Shown here one piece after another: positions 25,446 through 33,704 of a stretch of DNA of 64,000 bases. The position numbers and the translations under genes were made by a program. The stretch comes from JACCTI01 sp051005695 (GTDB lineage Bacteria; Verrucomicrobiota; Verrucomicrobiia; Chthoniobacterales; UBA10450). Location: positions 74,234 through 138,233 of the forward strand of contig JBPCJC010000041.1 in NCBI GenBank assembly GCA_051005695.1. Reading direction: 5' to 3'. The notes beneath the pieces were generated by a model that was not told the origin of the DNA, ran no database searches, and was given only the letters and a program-made list of their open reading frames with translations. How positions within the stretch are numbered: position 1 is the stretch's first letter; each line of letters begins with the position of its first letter.

Positions 25446-26738
25446 TTAGAGATTCCAGACGAGGATTAATTCGAAGCCGTCGTCGAACTTCGCGGTGTTG
25501 CCAAAGCGATCGGTCACGTCCCACTTCACATACTCGCCGTAGAAGGTGATGTTCTTTGTTAGCTGGACGGTAACGCCGGGATCGAAGATGTATTGGTGGC
25601 CGCCCGGATGATGATCCCAACCGTAAGAGTAATTTGCGCGGAAGGTGACAGGTCCGTATTTGTAGGCGGCGCCGCCGCGCACGCTATTGACGCGATCGCT
25701 CGCCCCGCCGGAAACATAGCGCACGGGATTGCTCGCCCCGAAGGCATCGATGTATTCGCCGAAGATGCTGAAGTTCTTATACGTCAGGGTTAGATCGGAA
25801 CCGAAGACGCCGCGGGTGTCGTCCACCGTGGTATATCGGCCGGCGCCTTTGATCCCGCCGAATAATCCGGAAACACCCCAGGCGATCTTGAGATCATTAC
25901 TGGGCTTCCAAGTCGGGACGAGCCGGACGACGCCGGTGTTACGCTCGCTCAGTCCCAGACCGGACTCCGCATCTGCGCCGACGAGTGAGCCATTGATGCC
26001 ATCCGAGGCGAAGAAAAATTGCGCGGCGGAATCGATGCTAAACCGATCGGAGATCTTCCAGGAGTTATCCCAACTCACACCGTAGTCGGGATCGAACTTG
26101 TAGCCATCGAAGTAGGGCACGCCTTCCCACCAGGTGCCATCCCAGGGGACGCCGAATTCAGTTACGAGTTGGCCGGCCTTGAAGGTACCGATGGAAGTTT
26201 TGGCATAGCCGTAAGCTTCGTAGAACCAATAAGTATCGGAATAAAACGCGCGCAGTTTGTCGTTGGCATCATCACGAATCCGGAACTGTACATGCGCGCC
26301 GAATTCCTTGATCGCGCCGTCACCCAACTTGATTGATGGATCTGCGGCGATGTAAAAATAGTACGTGCCGCTTTCGGTAGGTACGCCGTAGCCGTTTCCG
26401 TAAATCCGCTCGTCGCGATCGAGGTGAAACCAGTGATTAGCACCGACAGAGATGGGAAAATGATTCTCCTGCTTCCAAGCCTCGAAGTCGTCGTAAGTCT
26501 TATCCCAAATATTATCCTGGCCAAAAAGGTAGCCGGAAACGGTGGCCGATCCTTCGAAGGTAGTCGGGGGCGCGGTAGTGTCGGGCTGACGCGCCGGACC
26601 TGAGGGGGCCTTTACTGGAGGAGGCTGGAGCGCGTCTTGCGCCCGAATTTGCGGGGCGGCGAGTGTTTCGACTAAGAGCAACAAGGCGGCGACGCGCAAG
26701 TAAGCGAGTCGCGTGGAATTCTGAGTTGAGTAAAGCAT
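25446..26738 (-). CDS. Outer-membrane beta-barrel porin-like protein
   Basis: A 430-residue protein with a signal peptide (about residues 1-34), a Pro-rich linker, then repeated amphipathic beta strands rich in Tyr, Trp and Gly (for example YWFYEAYGYAKTSIGTFKAG and VTFRANYSYGWDHHPGG) ending in LILVWNL. This pattern is that of an outer-membrane barrel that lets small solutes through. It directly precedes the ABC importer genes (13 bases), so I infer it is the outer-membrane entry for the same substrate. I see no plug domain or TonB box. The start codon has no clear ribosome-binding site. Confidence 0.78.
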   Translation of the reverse strand: MLYSTQNSTRLAYLRVAALLLLVETLAAPQIRAQDALQPPPVKAPSGPARQPDTTAPPTTFEGSATVSGYLFGQDNIWDKTYDDFEAWKQENHFPISVGANHWFHLDRDERIYGNGYGVPTESGTYYFYIAADPSIKLGDGAIKEFGAHVQFRIRDDANDKLRAFYSDTYWFYEAYGYAKTSIGTFKAGQLVTEFGVPWDGTWWEGVPYFDGYKFDPDYGVSWDNSWKISDRFSIDSAAQFFFASDGINGSLVGADAESGLGLSERNTGVVRLVPTWKPSNDLKIAWGVSGLFGGIKGAGRYTTVDDTRGVFGSDLTLTYKNFSIFGEYIDAFGASNPVRYVSGGASDRVNSVRGGAAYKYGPVTFRANYSYGWDHHPGGHQYIFDPGVTVQLTKNITFYGEYVKWDVTDRFGNTAKFDDGFELILVWNL

Positions 26739-26826
26739 AGTTAAAAAATTACGAAAGTACGGTGCAAGTCACCGCGATGGGAGAGTGGCAGGGAAATCTC
26801 ACGCGCGGCGTGCGCGGAGAATCGAA

Positions 26827-27519
26827 TTAGGCCGCGAGGAACGACGGCGGCGGCATTTGCCCGCGCACTCGCACGGCTTGCGCGGAGAGATCCACGAAGG
26901 GGCGGAGATAACGCGGCGCAAGCTGAAGCAAGTCACCCAGCAGCGCTGCCAGCCGTCCCCCGATTTCGCCGGCGCGCGCAAGCAGTCGCACGTCTGCCCA
27001 GGAATCGAGGTCGTGCTTAGTCGGGAGAAGAAAAACTTCCGAGGGCCCACAACGTGCGCGGAGCTGGGCGCAATCCGTGTTTTTGAGCCAACGGATCCCG
27101 CGCAGCAAGGCCGCGTCGGCGCTGCGGAAGGCGATCAGATAACAGCCGCCGCGATGATCCGGGCCGAGCACCAGCCTTTGATTTTGTAATTCGGCAAAGG
27201 CGCGCGCGATGTCTTCAGCGGCGAGCGCGGGGCAATCTCGCCCCACCGCAACCACTTCGGCGTAACCCAGGCTGGCCAGGGTTTCGATCGCATTCTCGAA
27301 GCGTTCGGAAAAATCGGCGCCGCTTTGGCGGTGAACATTTTTGGTCTCGTTAGGCGCACGCCCGCGAGTGAAAAGGTGAACGTCCGCGGCCGCGTCGTCC
27401 GCATTCGGCACCGCCAGCAAAGGCAAACAAGCGGTGGGAAATCCGCGCCGGACCCGATCGCGCCCGGCCGCGTCCGCGAAGATCAGGACTGCACGTCTGG
27501 GGGCGATGGAAGAAAGCAT
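26827..27519 (-). CDS. DUF2064 / TIGR04282-type glycosyltransferase-like protein
   Basis: A 230-residue protein of the DUF2064 family. The segments VVAVGRDCPALAAEDI and VLGPDHRGGCYLIAF match the nucleotide-sugar-transferase-like core of this family (GTA fold). TIGR04282 members are annotated as linked to arsenosugar biosynthesis because they co-occur with ArsS, and here too ArsS lies in the same-strand cluster. It is the most upstream gene of the island, separated from the porin by about 90 bases. The role is inferred: transfer of a sugar to, or trimming of, the cluster product. Confidence 0.78.
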   Translation of the reverse strand: MLSSIAPRRAVLIFADAAGRDRVRRGFPTACLPLLAVPNADDAAADVHLFTRGRAPNETKNVHRQSGADFSERFENAIETLASLGYAEVVAVGRDCPALAAEDIARAFAELQNQRLVLGPDHRGGCYLIAFRSADAALLRGIRWLKNTDCAQLRARCGPSEVFLLPTKHDLDSWADVRLLARAGEIGGRLAALLGDLLQLAPRYLRPFVDLSAQAVRVRGQMPPPSFLAA

Positions 27520-27596
27520 GGGCCTGGATCAAACAAACACGATGAATACGTCGCTGATAAGCAATCGGATGCAGCAAAGCAAGCTTTCGCCGGCAA

Positions 27597-27628
27597 TAAA
27601 AAACCCCAGACACACACGGCATCTGGGG
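27597..27628 (-). terminator. Intrinsic terminator after fasciclin gene
   Basis: On the minus strand, CCCCAGA (from 27622-27628) pairs with TCTGGGG (from 27604-27610) around an 11-base loop and is followed by a run of T (A-run at 27597-27603 on the plus strand). It lies 24 bases after the stop of the fasciclin gene and is a textbook rho-independent terminator. Confidence 0.85.
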
Positions 27629-27651
27629 ATTTCTATGAAACTAATCGGAGC

Positions 27652-28128
27652 TTAGCCCTTGGTCGGCGGCATCAGCACTTTGTCGATCACGTGGATGACG
27701 CCGTTCGAGGCTTTGACGTCGGCCTTGATGACTTTGGCGTCGTTCACCATCACGGTGTCGCCTTTGACTTTGATGTCGAGCTTGGCGCCGTTCGCCGTCA
27801 CCGCCATCATCGTCTTCACGTCTTTGGCCATGACTTCGCCTTTGATCACGTGATAGGCGAGGATCTTGGCGAGCTTCTCTTTGTTCTCCGGCTTGAGAAG
27901 ATTTTCCACCGTGCCTTTGGGCAACTTGGCGAAGGCTTCATCGGTCGGCGCGAAGACGGTGTAAGGGCCTTTGTCTTCCAGCATTTCGGTCTTGCCGGCC
28001 GCGTCGAGCGCAGCTACCAGGGTCTTAAAGGTGCCGGTGCTCTTGGCGGTCTCGACGATGTTTTCCGCGGCTTGCGCGGTGAAGGTGACCGCGATGAGCG
28101 CGGTACATAACAGGGTCAGTTTTTTCAT
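27652..28128 (-). CDS. Secreted fasciclin (FAS1) domain protein
   Basis: A 158-residue exported protein made of a signal peptide (MKKLTLLCTALIAVTFTAQA) and a single FAS1 domain. The H1 region (YTVFAPTDEAFAKLPKG) and H2 region (SNGVIHVIDKVLMPP) that define FAS1 are both present, with the YH motif (LAYHVIKGEV) between. FAS1 proteins are usually adhesive or surface-associated. It is a monocistronic gene with a strong terminator downstream, and a word copy lies just upstream of its start (28139-28146). Confidence 0.93.
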   Translation of the reverse strand: MKKLTLLCTALIAVTFTAQAAENIVETAKSTGTFKTLVAALDAAGKTEMLEDKGPYTVFAPTDEAFAKLPKGTVENLLKPENKEKLAKILAYHVIKGEVMAKDVKTMMAVTANGAKLDIKVKGDTVMVNDAKVIKADVKASNGVIHVIDKVLMPPTKG

Positions 28129-28298
28129 TTGGTCTCTTTCGTTAGGCTGCTCGCGCTCTTCGAGATTTCTTCCGAGCGCATCACCGTTGGCGACTCCGAG
28201 CAGCTGGTTATCTGATCTTACGGCGAGGGGTGGGAAAGAGATGCATCCCGCGCCAATTCGCTTGCTCGGCGCGCACTGCTCGCTCCTATTGATCGCCA

Positions 28299-29051
28299 GT
28301 GAGCACGCTGCGTCTGGGAGTTAATATCGATCACGTCGCCACCCTGCGGCAGGCGCGTTATGCGGCGATGCCGGATTCGCAAAATGCCGAGCCCGATCCG
28401 ATCGCGGTCGCGAGTATTTGCGAACGCGCCGGCGCCGCCGGCATCACCGCGCACCTGCGCGCCGATCGCCGCCACCTGCAGGATCGCGACCTCGAGCGGC
28501 TGCGCGCGAACGTCATGACCAAGCTTAATCTCGAGATGGGAAACACGCCCGAGATTGTCGACATCGCGCTGCGCATCGTGCCCGATGAAGTCTGTCTGGT
28601 TCCGGAAAAACGCGAAGAGATCACGACCGAGGGCGGTCTCGATTTAACCGCGCACGCGCGCGAGCTGGCGCCGACGATAAAACGGCTGCAGTCCGCGGGA
28701 ATCCGCGTGAGCATGTTCATCGATCCGGAGCGCGCGCAGATCGATGCCGCGGTCGAACTCGGCGCCGACATCGTCGAGTTGCACACTGGCAAACTGGCGA
28801 ATGCTTTCACCGATAAGTTCGTTAGGCCGGAGCTCGAGCGTTTGCACGAAGCGGCGGTGCGCGCGTTTAATTTCAATCTCCAGGTCAACGCCGGCCATGG
28901 GATCAACTACCGGAACGTGGTGCGGATTCACAAAATCCCGCACCTCACCGAGCTGAACATTGGCCACTCGATCGTCGCGCGCGCGATCTTCGTCGGCTTC
29001 GACGCCGCTGTGCGCGAAATGCTCGCGTTGATGCAGGATTACTCGGGTTGA
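28299..29051 (+). CDS. pdxJ: Pyridoxine 5'-phosphate synthase
   Basis: A 250-residue TIM-barrel enzyme that condenses 1-deoxyxylulose 5-phosphate with 3-amino-2-oxopropyl phosphate in the DXP-dependent vitamin B6 pathway. Family marks are LRLGVNIDHVATLRQAR at the N terminus, ITAHLRADRRHLQD, EVCLVPEKREEITTEGGLD, and LNIGHSIVARAIFVG near the C terminus. The start is GTG at 28299. The acpS gene begins one base after its stop. The same pdxJ-acpS order is common in bacteria. Confidence 0.96.
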   Translation: MSTLRLGVNIDHVATLRQARYAAMPDSQNAEPDPIAVASICERAGAAGITAHLRADRRHLQDRDLERLRANVMTKLNLEMGNTPEIVDIALRIVPDEVCLVPEKREEITTEGGLDLTAHARELAPTIKRLQSAGIRVSMFIDPERAQIDAAVELGADIVELHTGKLANAFTDKFVRPELERLHEAAVRAFNFNLQVNAGHGINYRNVVRIHKIPHLTELNIGHSIVARAIFVGFDAAVREMLALMQDYSG

Positions 29052-29052
29052 A

Positions 29053-29433
29053 ATGAGCGTCCTCGGCATCGGCGTCGATATCGTCGAGACGACGCGTATT
29101 CAGCACTCGTTAGACCGTTTCGGCGAACGCTTCCTTCACCGCGTCTTCACTGCCGGCGAGATCGCTTATTGCCAGTCGATGAAATTCCCCGCACGCCATT
29201 TCGCGGCGCGTTTCGCGGCTAAGGAAGCGGTCTCGAAAGCGTTCGGCACCGGCATCGGCAAATCGATGGGCTGGCGCGACATCGATGTCCATCGGCACGG
29301 CAGCGGCCAGCCGTTTGTGGTCCTCGACGCCGGGGCGAAAAAATTGTCGACCGAATGGTCCGTGACCAATGTCTGGATTAGCCTCAGCCACACTGAGCAC
29401 TACGCCGCGGCCACGATCGTTCTCGAAGCCTAA
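29053..29433 (+). CDS. acpS: Holo-[acyl-carrier-protein] synthase
   Basis: A 126-residue phosphopantetheinyl transferase that activates acyl carrier protein. The metal-binding Asp is in GIGVDIVETTRIQ and the Glu in RFAAKEAVSKAFGTGIG, with the C-terminal SLSHTEHYAAATIV. It starts one base after pdxJ, so the two are cotranscribed. Its TAA stop lies within a copy of the dispersed word, which is followed by an inverted copy to make a perfect palindrome at the gene end. Confidence 0.96.
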   Translation: MSVLGIGVDIVETTRIQHSLDRFGERFLHRVFTAGEIAYCQSMKFPARHFAARFAAKEAVSKAFGTGIGKSMGWRDIDVHRHGSGQPFVVLDAGAKKLSTEWSVTNVWISLSHTEHYAAATIVLEA

Positions 29434-29446
29434 CGACTCGTTAGGC
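29428..29446. repeat. Perfect palindrome of two opposed words
   Basis: GCCTAACGA and TCGTTAGGC stand head to head, separated by one base, giving a 19-base perfect palindrome between the convergent acpS and CHRD/PEP-CTERM genes. It contains the acpS stop codon. It may act as a bidirectional terminator stem or as a doubled copy of the dispersed signal. Confidence 0.8.
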
Positions 29447-29450
29447 GAAG

Positions 29451-30035
29451 TTACCGCCGCCGAATCCGGTAAGCCGCGATCGCTACGCCCACCCCGCCGA
29501 TCAAGAGCAGAGTCGAGACCGGCTCCGGCACCGCGAAGAACCCGCGAATCTCGCCACCCGGGAACGCGTTCGTGTGAATGTTCAAATACGCGGTCCCGTT
29601 CTGCACCGCCGACGCAAAAGCCGTTTCCGTCGCCGGGACGCTGCCGCCGTTTGCGGTCACATAAGCTGGGTTCCAAGTCGAGGAACTGCTCATGTCGAAG
29701 GTGAAATCATAGGTGCCTGCCGTCACGCCGAGTGGAAAACCGGAGAAGCTCGGCGTCTGCGTGGCCACGTTCGCGGTGCCAGTGCCTGGGACCGCGGTCG
29801 GGGCATGGATGTGCGCCGCGCTCGTGGTGCCGGAGAGTCCGGTGAAATCGACCTGCACCCGAAGAGTATGCGTCGCCAGGGTGAGGGTAATAGTGGCGAA
29901 TCCGGTCCCGGGCGAAATATTGGCCGGGCTTTCGTTAGCCCCGTTTAGCACGGCGGTGTAAACCTGGGCTTGTGCACTGGCGCCCGCGAGCACGAGCGCC
30001 GCGCTGATGGCGAGAAGCTTTGTCGAGATGTTCAT
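29451..30035 (-). CDS. CHRD domain protein with PEP-CTERM anchor
   Basis: A 194-residue exported protein. The signal peptide ends ASAQAQ. The body is a CHRD-type domain: YTAVLNGANESPAN, VDFTGLSGTTSAAHIHAP and YLNIHTNAFPGGEIRG. The C terminus is a classical PEP-CTERM sorting tag, with VPEPVS followed by a hydrophobic helix and the basic RIRRR, so the protein is presumably processed by an exosortase and delivered to the surface or extracellular matrix. I start at the ATG at 30035, in front of the signal peptide and after an AGGAAAGG purine tract. No exosortase gene is in the window. Confidence 0.9.
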   Translation of the reverse strand: MNISTKLLAISAALVLAGASAQAQVYTAVLNGANESPANISPGTGFATITLTLATHTLRVQVDFTGLSGTTSAAHIHAPTAVPGTGTANVATQTPSFSGFPLGVTAGTYDFTFDMSSSSTWNPAYVTANGGSVPATETAFASAVQNGTAYLNIHTNAFPGGEIRGFFAVPEPVSTLLLIGGVGVAIAAYRIRRR

Positions 30036-30183
30036 GGGAGAACCTTTCCTGGAATGATGTTTCTGGGGCTGGTGGGGTTGCCCTTTTTTATCGAGCTTGT
30101 TTGCCCATTGCACGACAAAAATGAGCGCGGCGATCAAAGCCTTGATCTTGTCGGGTGCGGTCGTCTCCGGTATTCATTCGGGC

Positions 30184-30909
30184 ATGGCGCGCGTTCCGAG
30201 CAATAATCTGCAAGGCGACTTGCCTGGCTTTCGCCTGCGCGGCCGCGAAGTCACTCGCCTCGAGGGTTTCAGCGACGCCGTCTTCGGGTTCGCGCTCACC
30301 TTGCTCGTGGTTTCGCTCGATGTGCCCCGCACTTTCAATGATCTTATGGAATCAATGCGCGGTTTTCCCTCGTTCGCGGTCTGCTTCCTCCTCCTCGCGC
30401 TCATCTGGAATTCGCACAATAACTACTGCCGCCGCTACGGCCTCGACGACACCACCACGCGCGTGCTCACCTGTGTGCTTTTGTTCCTCGTCCTCTTCTA
30501 CGTTTACCCGCTGAAGTTTCTCTTCAACGTCAGCGTCAGTGGGTTGATTTTCGGCGTCTCGCCGACTGCGCTCAATCTGACCAGGGACCAAATCAGCCTG
30601 CTCCTCGTGATTTACGGGCTTGGGTTTGCCGCGGTCTATCTCGCGATCTTTTTCCTCTACCTGCACGCCTGGCGGCTGCGCGAACTTCTGGAATTGGACG
30701 AACTCGAGCGTGCCGACACTCGCTATCAACTGCGCAAGATGCTTATGTTCGTCGCCATCGGCTTGATCGCCGCCGCGCTCTCCTCCTCCCGGAGGACTCT
30801 CGGCCTGTCCGGGCTGCCCTACCTGCTTATCTTCCCCGTTATGCGGGTGCATAGGTTCGCGCATCGGCGGAAGCTGGCCCCGCTGCGCGCCCGCGATCCC
30901 GCTCGTTAG
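30184..30909 (+). CDS. TMEM175-like (DUF1211) membrane protein
   Basis: A 241-residue multi-pass membrane protein. The first helix contains RLEGFSDAVFGFALTLLVVSLDVP, the FSD..F signature of the TMEM175 potassium-channel family, followed by about five more hydrophobic helices. The C terminus is basic (RFAHRRKLAPLRAR). Bacterial members form potassium-permeable channels. The ATG at 30184 is chosen because the family motif begins soon after; earlier in-frame ATGs exist at 30097 and 30121. The stop codon TAG lies in a copy of the dispersed word (30903-30910). Confidence 0.85.
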   Translation: MARVPSNNLQGDLPGFRLRGREVTRLEGFSDAVFGFALTLLVVSLDVPRTFNDLMESMRGFPSFAVCFLLLALIWNSHNNYCRRYGLDDTTTRVLTCVLLFLVLFYVYPLKFLFNVSVSGLIFGVSPTALNLTRDQISLLLVIYGLGFAAVYLAIFFLYLHAWRLRELLELDELERADTRYQLRKMLMFVAIGLIAAALSSSRRTLGLSGLPYLLIFPVMRVHRFAHRRKLAPLRARDPAR

Positions 30910-30963
30910 GCGCGAGCGGCGGTTGCGTTCGTTAGCCGACACCGGCATGGTAGCCGCGTCGCC

Positions 30964-32532
30964 ATGCCGAAGACTTTTTTCCTCACTACCGCGATCGATT
31001 ATACCAATGGCGCGCCGCATATCGGCCACGCCTATGAGAAGGTCCTGGCTGATGTCATCGCGCGCTATCATCGCCTGAAGGGCGAGCGGGTTTACTTCCT
31101 CACCGGCGTCGATCAGCACGGCCAAAAAGTCCAGCAATCCGCCGAGAAAGCCGGGGTTGCGCCGCAGCAGTTCGTCGATGAGATCACCGCGAAATTTGTC
31201 GCGCTTTGGGAAAAACTGGGAGTCCGCTACGATGGCTGGGCAGCTACCACGGAGCCGGTGCACACACAGTGTGTCCAAGGCATGCTCCAGCGCCTTTACG
31301 ACGAAGGTCAGATCTACAAGGACAGGCAAGAGGGCTATTACAGCGTCCGCCAGGAGCAGTTTCTCACCGACAAAGAACGCGGCGCCGATGGGGAGTTCGG
31401 TCCCGAGTGGGGCCAGGTAGAGCATCGCACCGAGGAGAATTATTACTTCCGACTAGCCCAGCACAAAGACTGGCTCCTGGATCACCTGCGCGCCCATCCC
31501 GACTGCGTTACTCCCGTGTTCCGCCAAACCGAACTCATAAACGCCGTCGAGAAACTCAGCGGCGACCTTTGCATCTCCCGCCCGAAATCCCGCTTAAGCT
31601 GGGGCATCGAGCTTCCTTTCGACCGCGATTACGTCAACTACGTCTGGTTCGATGCTCTAACCAACTACATCAGCTTCATCGGCTACGACCCGACCGTTTC
31701 TTCCTTCAACCTTCAGTCTTCTTCCTTTCAGGAAAAATGGCCCGCCCTCCACATCATCGGCAAGGACATCCTCATCCCGGCCCACGGCATCTACTGGCCG
31801 ATCATGCTCCACGCGCTCGGCTTCCCCGATGAGCAAATGCCGAAGTTTCTCGTCCACGGCTGGTGGAACATCAGCGGCGCCAAGATGAGCAAGTCGTTAG
31901 GCAACGTCATCGACCCCGATTCGTTAGCCGATGAGCACGGTGCGGAAGCGCTGCGCTATTATTTGATGAGCGACATCGTCACCGGCAAGGATTCGGATTT
32001 TTCCGAGGAACGGCTCATTGGTCGTTTCAATAGTGACCTTGCGAATGCTCTCGGCAATCTGCTGAATCGCGCTCTGAGCATGACGCTGCGTTACCGAGCG
32101 GGCAGGCTCACCGGCCGCGGCCCGGGAACTATCCTGCTCGTTTCAGCCTATCGAGACGAGATGCGGTCGTCCATCAGTGCCGGCTTAGATCGCGTCAATG
32201 GTTACGTTGTTGTTTGGAACCAGGAGATTGAGCTGAAGAAGCCCTGGTTGCTGGCAAAGGACGAGGCACAAGCAGAACAACTTGACGCACTCTTGTATAG
32301 TTTAGCCGAATCCCTCCGCATCATCGCCATCCTCATCTCACCCGTCCTCCCAAAAGCCGCGCACGGCATCTTCGATCAACTCAATTGGAAAATGGAGCTA
32401 AGTGGAATAGAAGAGCGCTTCTCGTTAGCTGAGGCAGAGTGGGGGAAACTACCCGATGGCCACATCGTCGGAAAACCCACGCCTTTATTCCCGCGCATTG
32501 AAACCGACAAGACCGCGAACCCCAGATTCTAA
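30964..32532 (+). CDS. metG: Methionyl-tRNA synthetase
   Basis: A 522-residue class I synthetase that charges tRNA-Met. The HIGH-type motif reads PHIGHAYEK (residues 18-26) and the KMSKS motif is AKMSKSLGNVI near residue 310. The protein has the catalytic domain and the helical anticodon domain but no C-terminal tRNA-binding (Trbp111-like) extension and no zinc Cys tetrad. A short Ser/Phe/Gln-rich stretch (SSFNLQSSSF) near residue 245 is unusual. The word copy at 31894 encodes the end of KMSKS and the next Leu-Gly. A Cdd1-family gene starts four bases after the stop. Confidence 0.94.
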   Translation: MPKTFFLTTAIDYTNGAPHIGHAYEKVLADVIARYHRLKGERVYFLTGVDQHGQKVQQSAEKAGVAPQQFVDEITAKFVALWEKLGVRYDGWAATTEPVHTQCVQGMLQRLYDEGQIYKDRQEGYYSVRQEQFLTDKERGADGEFGPEWGQVEHRTEENYYFRLAQHKDWLLDHLRAHPDCVTPVFRQTELINAVEKLSGDLCISRPKSRLSWGIELPFDRDYVNYVWFDALTNYISFIGYDPTVSSFNLQSSSFQEKWPALHIIGKDILIPAHGIYWPIMLHALGFPDEQMPKFLVHGWWNISGAKMSKSLGNVIDPDSLADEHGAEALRYYLMSDIVTGKDSDFSEERLIGRFNSDLANALGNLLNRALSMTLRYRAGRLTGRGPGTILLVSAYRDEMRSSISAGLDRVNGYVVVWNQEIELKKPWLLAKDEAQAEQLDALLYSLAESLRIIAILISPVLPKAAHGIFDQLNWKMELSGIEERFSLAEAEWGKLPDGHIVGKPTPLFPRIETDKTANPRF

Positions 32533-32536
32533 GGTT

Positions 32537-32854
32537 ATGGCCAATCACCCCAAAGCAGTTAATGCCCGCGCCGCAACCGTCCTCGAGTTGATCCCAAACA
32601 TCGGCCTATCGGTCGCCGAAGATCTGCGCCTTCTTGGAATTAGACAACCTCACCAGTTAATCGGCAAAGATCCCGTTAAACTTTACCGCGCCCTTTGCCA
32701 GAAAACGAAAATCCGCCAGGACCCATGCGTCCTAGACACCTTCATCGCCGCCGTCCGCTTCATGGAGGGCGCTCCCGCAAGACCCTGGTGGCATTACACT
32801 GCCGAAAGAAAGAAGACCTACCGATTAGATCCGTCCTCTAGGGGCCACGAGTAA
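32537..32854 (+). CDS. Cdd1 family helix-hairpin-helix protein
   Basis: A 105-residue protein. LELIPNIGLSVAEDLRLLGI is a helix-hairpin-helix-like nucleic-acid-binding segment, followed by DPVKLYRALCQKTKIRQDPCVLDTFIAAV and PARPWWHYTAERKK, which together define the small 'pathogenicity locus' Cdd1 family. Its biochemical role is unknown. I start at the ATG at 32537, four bases after metG, so it is probably cotranscribed with it. The segment just downstream is decayed sequence. Confidence 0.85.
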   Translation: MANHPKAVNARAATVLELIPNIGLSVAEDLRLLGIRQPHQLIGKDPVKLYRALCQKTKIRQDPCVLDTFIAAVRFMEGAPARPWWHYTAERKKTYRLDPSSRGHE

Positions 32855-32880
32855 CGGCCTTAGCTTAATCTACCGTTTGT

Positions 32881-32960
32881 AACCTCCGGCTGACGAACCC
32901 GCGCGTCCTTTTTCTTCTCCACGGGGCTGGCGGCGACGAATTTATCGATCCGCGCGCTAA
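32881..32960 (+). pseudogene. Fragment of an alpha/beta hydrolase
   Basis: Translation of this stretch gives RVLFLLHGAGGDEFIDP, which looks like the oxyanion-hole strand of an alpha/beta hydrolase (LLLHG.GG). The frame has a stop shortly upstream and no further hydrolase motifs follow. I read it as a small remnant of a lost gene; chance resemblance is possible. It adjoins two frameshifted genes. Confidence 0.35.
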
Positions 32961-33613
32961 CGATCACTCGACGGGAAGACCTGCCGCCTCAATCCAGCTT
33001 CGGCTGAACAAGAGTAAACAAAAGCGCGGTTACATCCAGCGCGATCACACAGCCCGGCATGGCGCACGCAAGCGAACGCACGGACCAGTTTGGCGAAACT
33101 CACAAACAACCACCAGCGCAGATCGCCCAGGCGCATCGACAGCACCCCGTAAGCGATAGTCAGGAAGGCTAGCACATAGGAAGCATGGTCCTGGCAAGGG
33201 TGAAAAGAACTACCTTCGCCTGTTGCAACACCCTCCCGTAACTGCATCCGCCGGCGCCGAGCGCGCTCCATCTCCTCATAAGTCAGCCGGGTAAAGAGAA
33301 CAAACAAGAACACCGCTGCCATCCAAACCACGTCCGAGAGCGCGAGGAAATTGATCGGCGGATGCGTCGGCGGCGTCCACTTGAAAGCCAGCACGCCCAG
33401 GCTCACGGGAATCAGAAAAGTCGTTACCGTCATCCGCACCGTGCTATAGTGCCGCGCCCAGTTCCCATTCTCCTGATAGCGGGTCCGACAATTCTGCAGA
33501 AGCTCCGCTTGCCCTAACCCCTTAAAGGTGTCGGGGTCATGCGCCAGCCCATCGACCTTCGTCTCGAGATCGGCGATCGACTTCCACAGCTGCGCCTCTT
33601 CCTCAACAGTCAT
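32957..33613 (-). pseudogene. Membrane protein gene with probable C-terminal frameshift
   Basis: The frame encodes 218 residues: an acidic N-terminal helix (TVEEEAQLWKSIADLETKV), then hydrophobic segments TTFLIPVSLGVLAF, DVVWMAAVFLFVLF and YVLAFLTIAYGVL, and WWLFVSFAKLV. After that, around position 33085, the translation becomes Cys/Arg-rich and unlike a membrane protein. In a shifted frame the sequence continues as another hydrophobic stretch (IALDVTALLFTLVQPKLD) and stops at 32989. A single indel would restore a five-helix membrane protein ending there. The family is not recognised. The shift may be genuine decay or a sequence error. Confidence 0.5.
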
Positions 33614-33704
33614 ACGATAACGGCGAGACTAACAAATTGGCCACGCCTGGCAAGCCCCAAGAGACGCCTTCTTGTTTTGGACCTCAGCGGGGGCAGCCCG
33701 GGAG

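Noticed and set aside
30352..31425. A 357-codon minus-strand frame across the TMEM175 and metG genes
   Set aside because: Both genes on the other strand are clearly real, and the antisense translation has no recognisable motif.
31696..31740. Ser/Phe/Gln-rich pyrimidine-rich stretch in metG as a mobile insertion
   Set aside because: Only about ten residues; without an alignment it is within normal loop variation.
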